Assembly (NCBI RefSeq): GCF_007859205.1
Contig: NZ_VOHP01000003.1
Span: forward strand, 91,101-155,100
DNA: 64,000 nucleotides
From: Streptococcus sp. sy004
Lineage (GTDB): Bacteria; Bacillota; Bacilli; Lactobacillales; Streptococcaceae
Direction: 5' to 3'
Part shown: positions 28,302-38,360 of the stretch, piece after piece
Layout of the letters: each line of letters begins with the position of its first letter
Numbering within the stretch: position 1 is the stretch's first letter
Translations under genes and position numbers: made by a program
The notes under the pieces: model-generated
Told to the model about the DNA's origin: nothing
The model's input: the letters and a program-made list of their open reading frames with translations, nothing else
Database searches by the model: none

Positions 28302-29216
28302 TTATTGTTGTATTGTCAATGTTACATAACTTAGACTAGAAGTTAATGCTGATAAATCAAGTTTTTGCCCATCAATCGTGACAGCCAATCCTTGGGCATT
28401 ACCTAAGGTCAAAACTGTTGATACTACATCTTGCGGTAAGGTGACTTGATACTCTAGATTATCAGGTGTCAATAAAGCACCTTGCTCTCCTAGTTGATCG
28501 GTGTAAGCAGCAACCCAGCTCTCTTCCCCTTCTACAAGTTGAAAACTAATCACAACTTCTGAACTTGGATTACTCAAGGCTACTTCCAAGTTATCTTCTC
28601 CACCAGTAGTTGTCAAACTCGGTTGAGAAGTACTTGCAGACGCTTCTGTGCTAGCAGACGCACTACTTTCAGACTCACTTGAAGATGATGACACCATCGA
28701 ATAGGAAGGCTGAGTCGTTGGTGTTAGATTATTCTGCATTTGCTGCCAAGTGATATAAGCCAAAAAACCGACAATGGCTAAAGAAAGTGCTAGTAAGGTC
28801 AAGAAAGGAAGATAGGATTTTTTTTCATCCTTATGACGACTACTCCTTGTTTCCACGATAGTTTCAGTTGCTACAACTTCTTCAACCGTATCTCTTTTAA
28901 CAATCCCTAATGACTTTTGACTGCTTTTTGAGTCAGTGTCTTTTTTAGTAAAATCAACTTTTTCTTGTGACTGTTGCTGACTTAATTTCATGTTACGATA
29001 GCCATGAATTAAAGACACACCATCCAAATCAACAACCTCAGCATACTGCTCAATAAATGAATTAACCGATTCCTGTGGCAGTAACTTAAACTGATCCATC
29101 TCCATGGCCAAAAGATAGTGACGAGGAACCTCAGACAGCTCTGCTATTTGTTCTAAATCATACCCTTTTTTTGTTCGAGCTTGCCGTAACAACTCACCAA
29201 TACTTGCTTCTCTCAT
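28302..29216 (-). CDS. rodZ: RodZ-like helix-turn-helix membrane protein
   Basis: A 304-residue protein: an N-terminal HTH_25 domain (IGELLRQARTKKGYDLEQIAELSEVPRHYLLAMEM, residues 5-39), a charged linker, one membrane segment (LPFLTLLALSLAIVGFLAYI), a Ser-rich external linker and a C-terminal DUF4115-like domain. RodZ links cell-shape machinery to the membrane. Streptococci lack MreB, so its partner is probably the MreC/MreD elongation complex. ATG 29216 has GAGGAG at 7 nt; the five codons upstream are dropped. Confidence 0.88.
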   Translation of the reverse strand: MREASIGELLRQARTKKGYDLEQIAELSEVPRHYLLAMEMDQFKLLPQESVNSFIEQYAEVVDLDGVSLIHGYRNMKLSQQQSQEKVDFTKKDTDSKSSQKSLGIVKRDTVEEVVATETIVETRSSRHKDEKKSYLPFLTLLALSLAIVGFLAYITWQQMQNNLTPTTQPSYSMVSSSSSESESSASASTEASASTSQPSLTTTGGEDNLEVALSNPSSEVVISFQLVEGEESWVAAYTDQLGEQGALLTPDNLEYQVTLPQDVVSTVLTLGNAQGLAVTIDGQKLDLSALTSSLSYVTLTIQQ

Positions 29217-29273
29217 ACTTGTTCTCCTCAATCATCTATACTAGTAAATTATATCAAAATATCTTCTTTTGCA

Positions 29274-30560
29274 CTACTGGGGAGAAATCGTAAATTCTGT
29301 CATCTCCGCTTCTTTGAGAAATTCTCTGCCAATAGTAACAACGTCTGCTAAAGTCAACTGCTCTAGCAAATCAGCCATAGTCAAATAGTTAGAACCATCT
29401 GCAACATAACTTGAAAATTGGCTAGCCAAGTGCGATACATCATCCAAACTGCGTAAAAATTCACCATATAACTCTCGCTTGACCAAATTAAAATGTTTTT
29501 CAGTCAAATCCATCATTTGCTCTGTCTTACTCAATTTTTGCTTTAACAAGCGAGCCATAGCGATTGGCTCTTCTGTATCTAAGAAAAGAAGAACAAAGGC
29601 AAAACGAGAACCTAGCTCAATCTCAAAATCAAAAGAATCATCAATTTTACCTGCTTCATACCAATCTTGATAGCTTTTTGACATCCAACCAAATAACATG
29701 GCAAAAAAGAGTTGCAAAGCTAATTTTTGTTTCAAGAGAGATTGACTATTATAGCTACTTCGAATCCCCAAAACTAATTTAGGCTTACTAATATCTGGTA
29801 CACTTACTGTGCGTTTCGGAATAACTTGGGTCTTAGTCAATGGTGTTCGACAACTATCTGACCTTCCCATGTTGCTAAAATGACGTTTCTGACTCTTGTC
29901 AATGTCATTGTAAACCTCGTTGACATCGAAGTCTCCTACCAAAACCAAAGACATATTTTGTGGTTGGTAAAAATGAGCATAGTTTTCCTGTAAATCTTTA
30001 ATTGACAAGGTTTTGATTTCTTTTTTACGTCCAGCAATATCTTCTGCCAAATTCGTTTCTGGGTAAAGATTTTGTAAAGCGCCTGAGTAAAGCAAGTAAT
30101 CCGTATCATCTTGATACATGTCAATTTCTTGTGCGATAATTGCTTTTTCTTTCTCAACTGATTCTGCTGTAATTGTTAGACTTGAAATCAACTGAAAAAG
30201 TAAATCAATATTCTGACCAATCTGATCCCTGGCAGTAAAGTAGTAGCTTGTTTGTTCAAAACTAGTAAAGGCATTGACCTCCGAACCCAATTTTACAAAT
30301 TCAAGAGCCCCATCTTTACCATCAGCTAACTCAAATAATTTATGTTCTAAAAAATGAGCTACTCCTACTGGATAACTTTTTTCCTGACCATTAGACAAGG
30401 TCAATTGGTTGTCAATAGAGCCAAAATTAAGACTTAAAACACCTGTAACTTCCTTAAAATCTTCTTTGGGTAATAGGTAGATCATAAAACCATTATTAAA
30501 AGTATAGGTGTAAAGTTCTTGAGCAATTCTAGGATGATTAAGTTTATTAAGCGCTGACAA
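29274..30560 (-). CDS. yfmH: M16 family zinc peptidase YfmH
   Basis: A 428-residue M16 peptidase with the inverted zinc motif HXXEH in VAHFLEHKLFE and the downstream acidic region EIDMYQDD. It is paired with the next gene upstream, which lacks the zinc motif, as in the YfmF/YfmH heterodimer type. Substrate unknown. The start is TTG at 30560 with GGGAG 7 nt before it, 3 nt past the yfmF stop. Confidence 0.88.
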   Translation of the reverse strand: MSALNKLNHPRIAQELYTYTFNNGFMIYLLPKEDFKEVTGVLSLNFGSIDNQLTLSNGQEKSYPVGVAHFLEHKLFELADGKDGALEFVKLGSEVNAFTSFEQTSYYFTARDQIGQNIDLLFQLISSLTITAESVEKEKAIIAQEIDMYQDDTDYLLYSGALQNLYPETNLAEDIAGRKKEIKTLSIKDLQENYAHFYQPQNMSLVLVGDFDVNEVYNDIDKSQKRHFSNMGRSDSCRTPLTKTQVIPKRTVSVPDISKPKLVLGIRSSYNSQSLLKQKLALQLFFAMLFGWMSKSYQDWYEAGKIDDSFDFEIELGSRFAFVLLFLDTEEPIAMARLLKQKLSKTEQMMDLTEKHFNLVKRELYGEFLRSLDDVSHLASQFSSYVADGSNYLTMADLLEQLTLADVVTIGREFLKEAEMTEFTISPQ

Positions 30561-30563
30561 TCA

Positions 30564-31805
30564 CTAGCTCCCTTCTAAAAAATAAATGGCTTGTAACTTA
30601 ATCTGATTAGCCAGAGCCACCACATCTTCTTTACTAATTTTATCAAGTTCATCTAAAATTGTTTCCAAAGATTGACTACCACAATAACGCTGATGATAAA
30701 ATAAATCGACTAAAGTTTTTTGGTGATCTTCCAACAATATCAGATTATTTCGCAATAAAGTCTTAGTCTGTTCCAAAAGATTGATAGAAAAACGAGCTCT
30801 TTTAAAGTCGTTTAGTTGTTTTTGAATCAAACGCAAGGTTATCTCTCTATCCTTAGCATCAATCCCTGCGTAAACCTGTAAAGTTTTTGTAAATCTATCT
30901 GTAAAGCTGCCAATATGGTAAGATAAACCTTCTTTTTCCCTAACTTCTGTAAATAGTCGAGAATGTGAGAATGAACCAAACATGCCATTCAACACAAGTA
31001 AGCTAAAGTCCTGAGACTTTTCTTGATTATTTATATCGAGATTGTAAACAAGTTGTAAAACAGATTGTTGATTATGACTTTGCTCTACTTTTTGCTTGAC
31101 AACATTAGTATAAGGTTGATCATAAAAATAATCCAAGCTGACTTGACGTTCTTCTAAAGGATATTGATGAACCAGCTGAACAATTCGATAAGCATCAACA
31201 TCACCGACCACAAAAATATCAACTTGATCTTCTTGAATCATTTTTTGAAATTCTTGATAAACCGTATAAGAATTCTCTTCTTCAACCAAATCTAAATCTG
31301 CATAGCTTGGCAGAGCTAATAAATCGTCTTCAAAAAATAGATGTTTTGCTTGATAATCACTGTAAATAAAAGAGTCTTCCATGTCTAAACTAATCGCATG
31401 AAGTAAGTTAGCCTTTTCACGATTAAAAAATTTTTGTTGATATTGAACAACAGAAACCAATGGATTAAAAAGAATGTGAGATAAAAAATCAAATATTTCT
31501 ACTAAAATTTCTTCTCCCATACTGTAGGGATCTGAAACAAAGTTAATATCAATATCTAGTACATGAACCTTGCCTTTAGTTGACACCTTAGTTGACAAAG
31601 TTGCTCCATAAAGATGTGCCAACTGTTGTCTAAAAACTTGCAAATTAGGATACTTAGCATTGGCTGTTTCAAGTAGTTGGGCTATCAAAGCACGACGGGC
31701 AAGTGTTTGTCGCTTCAAAGGAGTGGAGAAGCGAAAGGTAATATGATTCGTCTTAAATTTTTTAGTCTGAACGACATGCAGGTTAACACCTTTTACAATT
31801 TCCAT
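30564..31805 (-). CDS. yfmF: M16-like inactive subunit YfmF
   Basis: A 413-residue M16 homologue without a zinc motif (the equivalent region reads AHLYGATLS), so it is presumably the substrate-binding, non-catalytic partner of YfmH. It heads a leftward run yfmF-yfmH-rodZ-pgsA-ecfA1-ecfA2-ecfT. Its promoter has TATAAT (31838-31843, minus) about 35 nt before the ATG, back to back with the yaaA promoter. Confidence 0.85.
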   Translation of the reverse strand: MEIVKGVNLHVVQTKKFKTNHITFRFSTPLKRQTLARRALIAQLLETANAKYPNLQVFRQQLAHLYGATLSTKVSTKGKVHVLDIDINFVSDPYSMGEEILVEIFDFLSHILFNPLVSVVQYQQKFFNREKANLLHAISLDMEDSFIYSDYQAKHLFFEDDLLALPSYADLDLVEEENSYTVYQEFQKMIQEDQVDIFVVGDVDAYRIVQLVHQYPLEERQVSLDYFYDQPYTNVVKQKVEQSHNQQSVLQLVYNLDINNQEKSQDFSLLVLNGMFGSFSHSRLFTEVREKEGLSYHIGSFTDRFTKTLQVYAGIDAKDREITLRLIQKQLNDFKRARFSINLLEQTKTLLRNNLILLEDHQKTLVDLFYHQRYCGSQSLETILDELDKISKEDVVALANQIKLQAIYFLEGS

Positions 31806-31837
31806 TGTCCTTCTCCAATTGAATAGTATCGTTTTTC

Positions 31838-31892
31838 ATTATACCATTTTATCCCTTCCTCGCCCACTAAAAATGACGAAACGTGTTATAAT
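31838..31892. promoter_or_regulatory. Divergent promoters of yfmF and yaaA-recF
   Basis: Minus strand TATAAT at 31838-31843 for yfmF; plus strand TG-T-TATAAT at 31887-31892 for yaaA. -35 boxes are weak in both. Confidence 0.6.
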
Positions 31893-31911
31893 ATTAAATG
31901 AGAGGTAAAAT

Positions 31912-32289
31912 ATGATCAATTACAAATTATTTAGTGACTATATTACATTACAAGCTCTTTTAAAAGAGCAAGGAATTATTCAAACAGGTGGTGCAGTGAA
32001 AGCATTCTTAGCAGAGCACACTGTTTTGTTTAATGGAGAAGATGAAAAACGTCGAGGTAAAAAAATTCGTCTTGGTGATATTGTCGAACTTCCCCAACAA
32101 AACATTAAAATTATCATGGTTGAGCCTAGTCAATCAGAAAAAGAACAGTATAAGGCTGAACAAGAAGAAAAAAAGAGGGTTGCAGAATTAGTTAAAAACT
32201 TAAATAAAAACCAAACCCAAAAAATAAGCAAGCCAATTAAAAAAACAAGTCAAAATAAAAAGAAACCTGTCCGTTTCTCAGGTACTTAA
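31912..32289 (+). CDS. yaaA: S4-domain protein YaaA
   Basis: A 125-residue protein. The N-terminal half is an S4-like RNA-binding domain ([50 protein letters not shown]); the C-terminal 50 residues are a Lys/Glu/Gln-rich tail. It is the partner always found before recF in Firmicutes. The recF ATG lies 1 nt after its stop. Function is not established. Confidence 0.9.
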   Translation: MINYKLFSDYITLQALLKEQGIIQTGGAVKAFLAEHTVLFNGEDEKRRGKKIRLGDIVELPQQNIKIIMVEPSQSEKEQYKAEQEEKKRVAELVKNLNKNQTQKISKPIKKTSQNKKKPVRFSGT

Positions 32290-32290
32290 C

Positions 32291-33388
32291 ATGTGGTTGC
32301 AAAACTTAACATTAAAGAATTTTAGGAATTATCAAGATTGTCAGGTTCAATTTTCTCCCCACTTAAACATCTTTCTTGGTCAAAATGCTCAGGGAAAAAC
32401 TAATTTTTTAGAAGCTATTTATTTTTTAGCCTTAACCCGTAGTCATCGAACAAGATCAGATAAAGATTTGATTTGTTTTAATTGCGATACTGTAAAGTTG
32501 ACGGGAGATTTACAGAAGTTGACATCATCTGTAAATCTTGATATTCAACTTTCTAGTAAGGGACGCATTATCAAAGTCAATCATCTTAAACAGGATAGAT
32601 TGTCTAGCTATATCGGTACGATGACTATTGTTATCTTTGCTCCAGAAGATTTACAACTGGTTAAAGGTTCCCCTAGCCTAAGACGTAAATTTTTAGATAT
32701 TGATTTGGGACAAATTAAACCAATTTATCTGGCTGACTTGGCTCAATATAATCATGTGCTTAAACAAAGAAATAGTTACCTTAAAACGACTAAACAAATC
32801 GACAGGGATTTTTTAGCAGTTTTAGATGACCAACTTATTCATTTTGGAAGTCGAGTCATCAAACAAAGACTAGATTTTATCAAACAATTAGAACAAGAAG
32901 CCAACAAACATCATACTTTAATTTCAAATGATTTAGAAAGGCTGACTATCAGCTACCAATCAAGTTTCAAATTTGATCATGCCAATCATTTAGAAGATTG
33001 TTTTAGACAAGAATTACTTGATTCTCGAGAGAGAGATTTATTCAAAAAAAATACTGGTCTTGGTCCTCATCGTGATGACTTGCAATTTTTTATCAATGAC
33101 ATGCCTGCTAGTTTTGGCAGTCAAGGACAGCATAGAAGCTTGATTTTATCCTTAAAAATGGCTGAAATCAATTTAATTAAAAAAGTAACTGGCGATTTTC
33201 CTATTTTATTATTAGATGATGTGATGAGTGAATTAGATAATTATCGTCAAACCAAATTATTAGAAAGCATTGATAAGGATGTTCAAACCTTTATTACCAC
33301 TACTAGCCTAGACCATCTCAGCCATTTGCCAGAAGATATGACAATTTTTGATATTCATGCTGGTAATATTCAAAACAAAAGAAGTTGA
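32291..33388 (+). CDS. recF: DNA replication and repair protein RecF
   Basis: A 365-residue SMC-like ATPase: Walker [10 protein letters not shown] (about residues 30-38), a signature-like region in [18 protein letters not shown] and Walker [14 protein letters not shown]. With RecO and RecR it loads RecA on gaps. It is coupled to yaaA and ends in a strong hairpin whose stem contains the stop. Here it is over 13 kb from dnaN rather than next to it. Confidence 0.97.
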   Translation: MWLQNLTLKNFRNYQDCQVQFSPHLNIFLGQNAQGKTNFLEAIYFLALTRSHRTRSDKDLICFNCDTVKLTGDLQKLTSSVNLDIQLSSKGRIIKVNHLKQDRLSSYIGTMTIVIFAPEDLQLVKGSPSLRRKFLDIDLGQIKPIYLADLAQYNHVLKQRNSYLKTTKQIDRDFLAVLDDQLIHFGSRVIKQRLDFIKQLEQEANKHHTLISNDLERLTISYQSSFKFDHANHLEDCFRQELLDSRERDLFKKNTGLGPHRDDLQFFINDMPASFGSQGQHRSLILSLKMAEINLIKKVTGDFPILLLDDVMSELDNYRQTKLLESIDKDVQTFITTTSLDHLSHLPEDMTIFDIHAGNIQNKRS

Positions 33389-33408
33389 CAATACTGTCAA
33401 CTTCTTTT
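33377..33408. terminator. Shared terminator of recF and the sugar transporter (also palindrome copy 4)
   Basis: 14-bp perfect stem AAAAGAAGTTGACA/TGTCAACTTCTTTT with an ATAC loop, lying across both convergent stop codons. Its core is TTGACA-N4-TGTCAA. Confidence 0.9.
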
Positions 33409-34279
33409 AGTATGATTTTACAACACCTAACAAGACTGCACCAATAATAAAGCAACTGATACCGATTAAAACCCATTTCATTTCCTTCTTGGTCTTTTTC
33501 TCCCCTAAAACGAGAATACCACCAATAATAGCAATTACTGCACCTAGTTGAGAGAATGAAAAAGCAATCGCTAAGCCGGCTTCTTTTGCCGCAAAAAGCA
33601 TAAAAATATTACCAAAACTCCATAAGATACCTACCAAGGCATTTTTCAAAACTACTGGTTCAAAATTAACTTGAAACTTCATGAACATGACTGCCCCAAA
33701 TACCATACCAAAAGACATTGGAAGAATCGCTGAAATTGGATCCAGATTGACAATGTTGTTAAAAAAGACTGTGTAAGAAACATAACCCAGGGTTGAAGTC
33801 GTTAGAGCTTGGAAGCCTTTTTTAAAATCACGAGGCTGACTATTATCAAGAACTTCTTTATCTGGATCTTGCTTACTCGAAAAGTAAAAACCAACTAGTA
33901 AGAAAATCATAGCAATCATTCCTAAACTATACTGAATCGGTTTTGTCCATTCTTGAAAAGCAAGAACTCCAATCAAACTACCAACAACTAATTGACTACC
34001 ACTTGACAAGGGATTAGCAACTGATACTCCCATATATTGCATAGACTTAAATTGTCCATTTTGACCAACTGCCCAAAGAATCCCCCCTATAATACCAAAC
34101 AACCATGTTGACCAAGTCAAATCTGGTCTAACAACCAAATAAACCGTCGTTGCAAATAGTACTGCTCCCAAGGTTACACCAAAGGTTTGCTGATTTGCAT
34201 TACCACCTATTTTGTTACTAATAAAACCAAGACTTCCCCACGCTACCATGGGAACTAAAGCATATAAAATTCCTATCAT
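33407..34279 (-). CDS. GRP-family sugar uptake protein (GlcU/RbsU-like)
   Basis: A 290-residue membrane protein with about ten hydrophobic segments and a duplicated five-helix layout, like the glucose/ribose porter family (GlcU/RbsU, drug/metabolite transporter clan). ALVPMVAWGSLGFISNKIGG and GIIGGILWAVGQNGQFKSM are family-like. Proton-coupled sugar uptake is inferred; which sugar is unknown. It is probably monocistronic. Confidence 0.8.
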   Translation of the reverse strand: MIGILYALVPMVAWGSLGFISNKIGGNANQQTFGVTLGAVLFATTVYLVVRPDLTWSTWLFGIIGGILWAVGQNGQFKSMQYMGVSVANPLSSGSQLVVGSLIGVLAFQEWTKPIQYSLGMIAMIFLLVGFYFSSKQDPDKEVLDNSQPRDFKKGFQALTTSTLGYVSYTVFFNNIVNLDPISAILPMSFGMVFGAVMFMKFQVNFEPVVLKNALVGILWSFGNIFMLFAAKEAGLAIAFSFSQLGAVIAIIGGILVLGEKKTKKEMKWVLIGISCFIIGAVLLGVVKSY

Positions 34280-34329
34280 TAATTTTCTCCTTTACAGTAT
34301 TAAAAGAACTGGGTAAATCAGTTCTTTTC

Positions 34330-35490
<1,161 letters not shown>

Positions 35491-35543
35491 TCAAATGTAT
35501 TTTTATTATTATAGCAAGTTTTGTAGGTTAAGTCATTAGGCAA

Positions 35544-36563
35544 TTAAAAATAATTGATGCCCATAGCAGCCTTAACCTCTGAGAGCGTTTGAGCAGCTTT
35601 TTGTCGAGCTACCTGACTACCTTTTTCTAACATATTGTAAACTTCACCCATATCCTTAGCATAGTCTAAACGTCGTTTGCGAATAGGGGCTAATTCACGC
35701 TCTAAAATTTCTAGTAGGTAACGTTTGGTCTTAACATCACCCAAACCACCACGTTGATAGTGTTCTTTCATTTCCTCTATGGTATCAGCATCTTCTTTGC
35801 GACCAAATACGTCTAAATAATGAAAGACCATGTTGCCTTCAATTTGACCTGGATCTTCCACTCGAATATGATTAGGGTCTGTGTACATGCTCATAACTTT
35901 TTTCTGTACTGTATCCATATCATCTGCTAGGAAGATACCATTATTTAGCGATTTAGACATTTTAGCATTGCCATCTAAACCAGATAAGCGACCTGCTGCT
36001 TCATTTTCAGGATAAATTCCTTCAGGCTCAACCAAAATATCTGTTTGATAGGTATGATTAAAACTACGAACAATTTCGCGTGTTTGCTCAATCATCGGTT
36101 TTTGATCGGTTCCAACAGGAACAAAATTAGCCTTAAAAGCTGTAATATCAGCTGCTTGAGCAATAGGATAAACCAAAAATCCAGTTGGAATCGACTCACC
36201 AAAGCCTTTTTGTGCAATTTCTGTCTTAACTGTCGGGTTTCGCTCTAACCGAGCCAAAGAAACCAAATTCATATAATACATGGTTAATTCAGCTAATTCT
36301 GGAATTTGACTTTGAATAAATATCGTAACTTTTTTGGGATCAAGTCCAATAGCCAAGTAGTCCAAAGCCACTTGACCAATTGACTCACGTACTTTTAGTG
36401 GGTCTTTAGCATAGTCAGTTAGGGCTTGCTGATCGGCTAAAAAGACAAACATGTCATATTTATCTTGATTCTGTAACAAAACACGATTTTTCAAACTACC
36501 TACATAGTGACCAATATGAAGCTGACCAGTCGGTCGATCACCTGTTAAAATAATTGGTTTCAT
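35544..36563 (-). CDS. trpS: Tryptophanyl-tRNA synthetase
   Basis: A 339-residue class I synthetase: [20 protein letters not shown] with HIGH at about residues 17-20, and [13 protein letters not shown] as KMSKS. Its length and motifs (e.g. [19 protein letters not shown]) fit the streptococcal TrpS form. It charges tRNA-Trp. The short upstream region leaves no room for a T-box leader, so it is not T-box controlled here. Confidence 0.96.
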   Translation of the reverse strand: MKPIILTGDRPTGQLHIGHYVGSLKNRVLLQNQDKYDMFVFLADQQALTDYAKDPLKVRESIGQVALDYLAIGLDPKKVTIFIQSQIPELAELTMYYMNLVSLARLERNPTVKTEIAQKGFGESIPTGFLVYPIAQAADITAFKANFVPVGTDQKPMIEQTREIVRSFNHTYQTDILVEPEGIYPENEAAGRLSGLDGNAKMSKSLNNGIFLADDMDTVQKKVMSMYTDPNHIRVEDPGQIEGNMVFHYLDVFGRKEDADTIEEMKEHYQRGGLGDVKTKRYLLEILERELAPIRKRRLDYAKDMGEVYNMLEKGSQVARQKAAQTLSEVKAAMGINYF

Positions 36564-36595
36564 ACCAAACTCCCTTATTTTTTATTCCTCATTAG

Positions 36596-36640
36596 ATTAT
36601 ACCACATATCTTGACAGCAGCTAGTGGCTTGGGGCATAAT
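36596..36640. promoter_or_regulatory. Divergent promoters of trpS and yitT
   Basis: Minus strand GG-TATAAT (36596-36601) for trpS; plus strand TTGACA (36611-36616), 18-bp spacer, CATAAT (36635-36640) for the YitT gene. Confidence 0.7.
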
Positions 36641-36670
36641 AACAAGGGAAAATTGAACAAGGAGAAAAAA

Positions 36671-37540
36671 ATGAAACAAACTCTGAAAAATCTAGTCTTA
36701 GTGACTCTTGGTTCATTCATTGCAGCTAGTGGCTTTAACACCATGTTTTTAGACAATCATATCGCTTCTGGAGGAATGATTGGCCTATCTGTTGTTTTCA
36801 AACAACTCTTTGGACTGAGTCCATCAGTTTTTCTCATGTTTAGTAATCTTCCCTTACTCTTGATGTGTTACTTTTTATTAGGAAAATCAGTCTTTATTAA
36901 AACAATTTTTGGTTCTTTAATATATCCTTTTGCCATTCGATTAACAGCTGACTTACCAACTATCACCAAAAATCCACTCTTAGCTGCTATCTTTGGTGGT
37001 GTTGTCGTTGGTTTTGGGCTAGGTTTAGTTTTTAGAGGAAATTCATCAACTGGTGGAACAGGAATTATTACTCAAATCTTACATAAATATACGCCACTCT
37101 CATTAGGTGCTGCTGTCATTATCATTGATGGCATCAGTGTTTTAATGGGCTTAATTACCTTTTCTTACGACCAAGTCATGTATTCGACATTAGCTCTTAT
37201 CGTTATCAGCTCTATTATTAGTCAAATAGAAATTGGCTTTAATACTTCTAAAACTGTCATGATTATTTCTAACAAAAATATACTCATCCAAAAACATATT
37301 ACAACGGTTACTGATCGAGGTGTCACCATCATTCCCATTCAAGGGGGGTATTCTACCGTTCAGAAAACCATGCTCATGACCACTATTTCGAGCTATGAGT
37401 TTCCTGCCTTACAAAAACATATTTTAGCCATTGATAAAACAGCTTTTATTGTTGTCATGCCAGCCAGTCAAGTTTTTGGACGTGGCTTTAGTATAACCAA
37501 GCATTATCTAAGGGAAGAAGATATTCTTCTACCTATGTAG
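36671..37540 (+). CDS. YitT family membrane protein (DUF2179)
   Basis: A 289-residue protein with five or six membrane segments in the first 170 residues (starting LKNLVLVTLGSFIAASGFNTMFL) and a C-terminal cytoplasmic DUF2179 domain (FNTSKTVMIISNK... GVTIIPIQGGYSTVQKTMLMTTI). Function is unknown in the family. ATG 36671 has AAGGAG before it; the 20 extra codons upstream run across the promoter. Confidence 0.85.
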   Translation: MKQTLKNLVLVTLGSFIAASGFNTMFLDNHIASGGMIGLSVVFKQLFGLSPSVFLMFSNLPLLLMCYFLLGKSVFIKTIFGSLIYPFAIRLTADLPTITKNPLLAAIFGGVVVGFGLGLVFRGNSSTGGTGIITQILHKYTPLSLGAAVIIIDGISVLMGLITFSYDQVMYSTLALIVISSIISQIEIGFNTSKTVMIISNKNILIQKHITTVTDRGVTIIPIQGGYSTVQKTMLMTTISSYEFPALQKHILAIDKTAFIVVMPASQVFGRGFSITKHYLREEDILLPM

Positions 37541-37667
37541 GTTGACAAACCTATCAACTTTTCAACTCTGTCAAAGCCTTTTGACAAGGATATTCGAGCT
37601 TGTCCAAGACTTTTTATGGTAAACTAAGCGTAAAAGGACTAAACTAAAGTTAACCAAGGAAATCATT

Positions 37668-38228
37668 ATGGAGTTGCAAAAAAGACTGGTTGAATTAAGG
37701 AAAGAAAGGGGGCTATCGCAGGAAAACTTGGCTGAAAAACTCTATGTTTCTCGTCAAACCATTTCCAACTGGGAGATAGGCAAAACCTACCCAGACATCA
37801 ACAGCCTACTCTTAATAGCCACCTATTTTGACATCTCTTTGGATTATTTAGTCAAAGGAGATCTTCCCATTATGAAACAAGTGCTTAAACAAAAACTCTT
37901 GAAGAAATGGTTGCTCATTCTAGCCCTATCCTATTTTGCCTTTTCTGTCGTCTATCCCACACGTTATTTACTAGACAGTAATCAATTTTCGCTACTCATT
38001 ACTTTTTTAGGTGGCATTCTCCTATTTTCTTTAGTTCAAGTTTGCTACATTATCAAAAGATATTCTTTGAACACCTATGCAGACCTTGTCAACTTCCTAA
38101 ATGGTAAGCAGAGAAAAACTCCCAAATGGCAAAGTGAACTAGGTTTTGTCCTTGCTTTAATGCTGACCTGCTGGTTGATTTTCTTCTTGGGAACTGTCTT
38201 ATCTACTCTCCTTTTTTGGTCATCTTGA
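37668..38228 (+). CDS. XRE-type HTH protein with C-terminal membrane domain
   Basis: A 186-residue protein: an XRE-family HTH (residues 1-62; LVELRKERGLSQENLAEKLYVSRQTISNWEIGKTYPDINSL) followed by three or four hydrophobic segments (about residues 78-98, 106-124, 152-172). Membrane-tethered HTH proteins of this size are thought to be one-component sensors. Target and signal are unknown. The upstream gap (37541-37667) contains TTGACA-AACC-TATCAA (37542-37557), one mismatch from the palindrome seen elsewhere. It ends in a strong hairpin. Confidence 0.8.
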   Translation: MELQKRLVELRKERGLSQENLAEKLYVSRQTISNWEIGKTYPDINSLLLIATYFDISLDYLVKGDLPIMKQVLKQKLLKKWLLILALSYFAFSVVYPTRYLLDSNQFSLLITFLGGILLFSLVQVCYIIKRYSLNTYADLVNFLNGKQRKTPKWQSELGFVLALMLTCWLIFFLGTVLSTLLFWSS

Positions 38229-38232
38229 CACT

Positions 38233-38267
38233 AAATTGACAAACTTGACAAGTTTGTCAATTTTTTA
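38233..38267 (+). terminator. Terminator after the HTH-membrane gene (contains palindrome copy 5)
   Basis: 14-bp stem AAATTGACAAACTT/AAGTTTGTCAATTT with a GAC loop and a T tract. The same bases include TTGACA-AGTT-TGTCAA at 38245-38260. Confidence 0.9.
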
Positions 38268-38360
38268 TTTGAAATAAAACCACTAGCCGCCTTGTTTTTC
38301 TTGAAAAATCTAGATTTTTATCGTAGAATAAAGAAGATTATAAAGAATGAGGTAATCAAA

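Noticed and set aside
30564..31805. YfmF as a broken zinc peptidase
   Set aside because: Loss of HXXEH is normal for the non-catalytic half of this M16 pair; the gene is full length.
36564..36670. T-box leader for trpS
   Set aside because: The promoter -10 is only about 33 nt before the ATG, leaving no space for a T-box.
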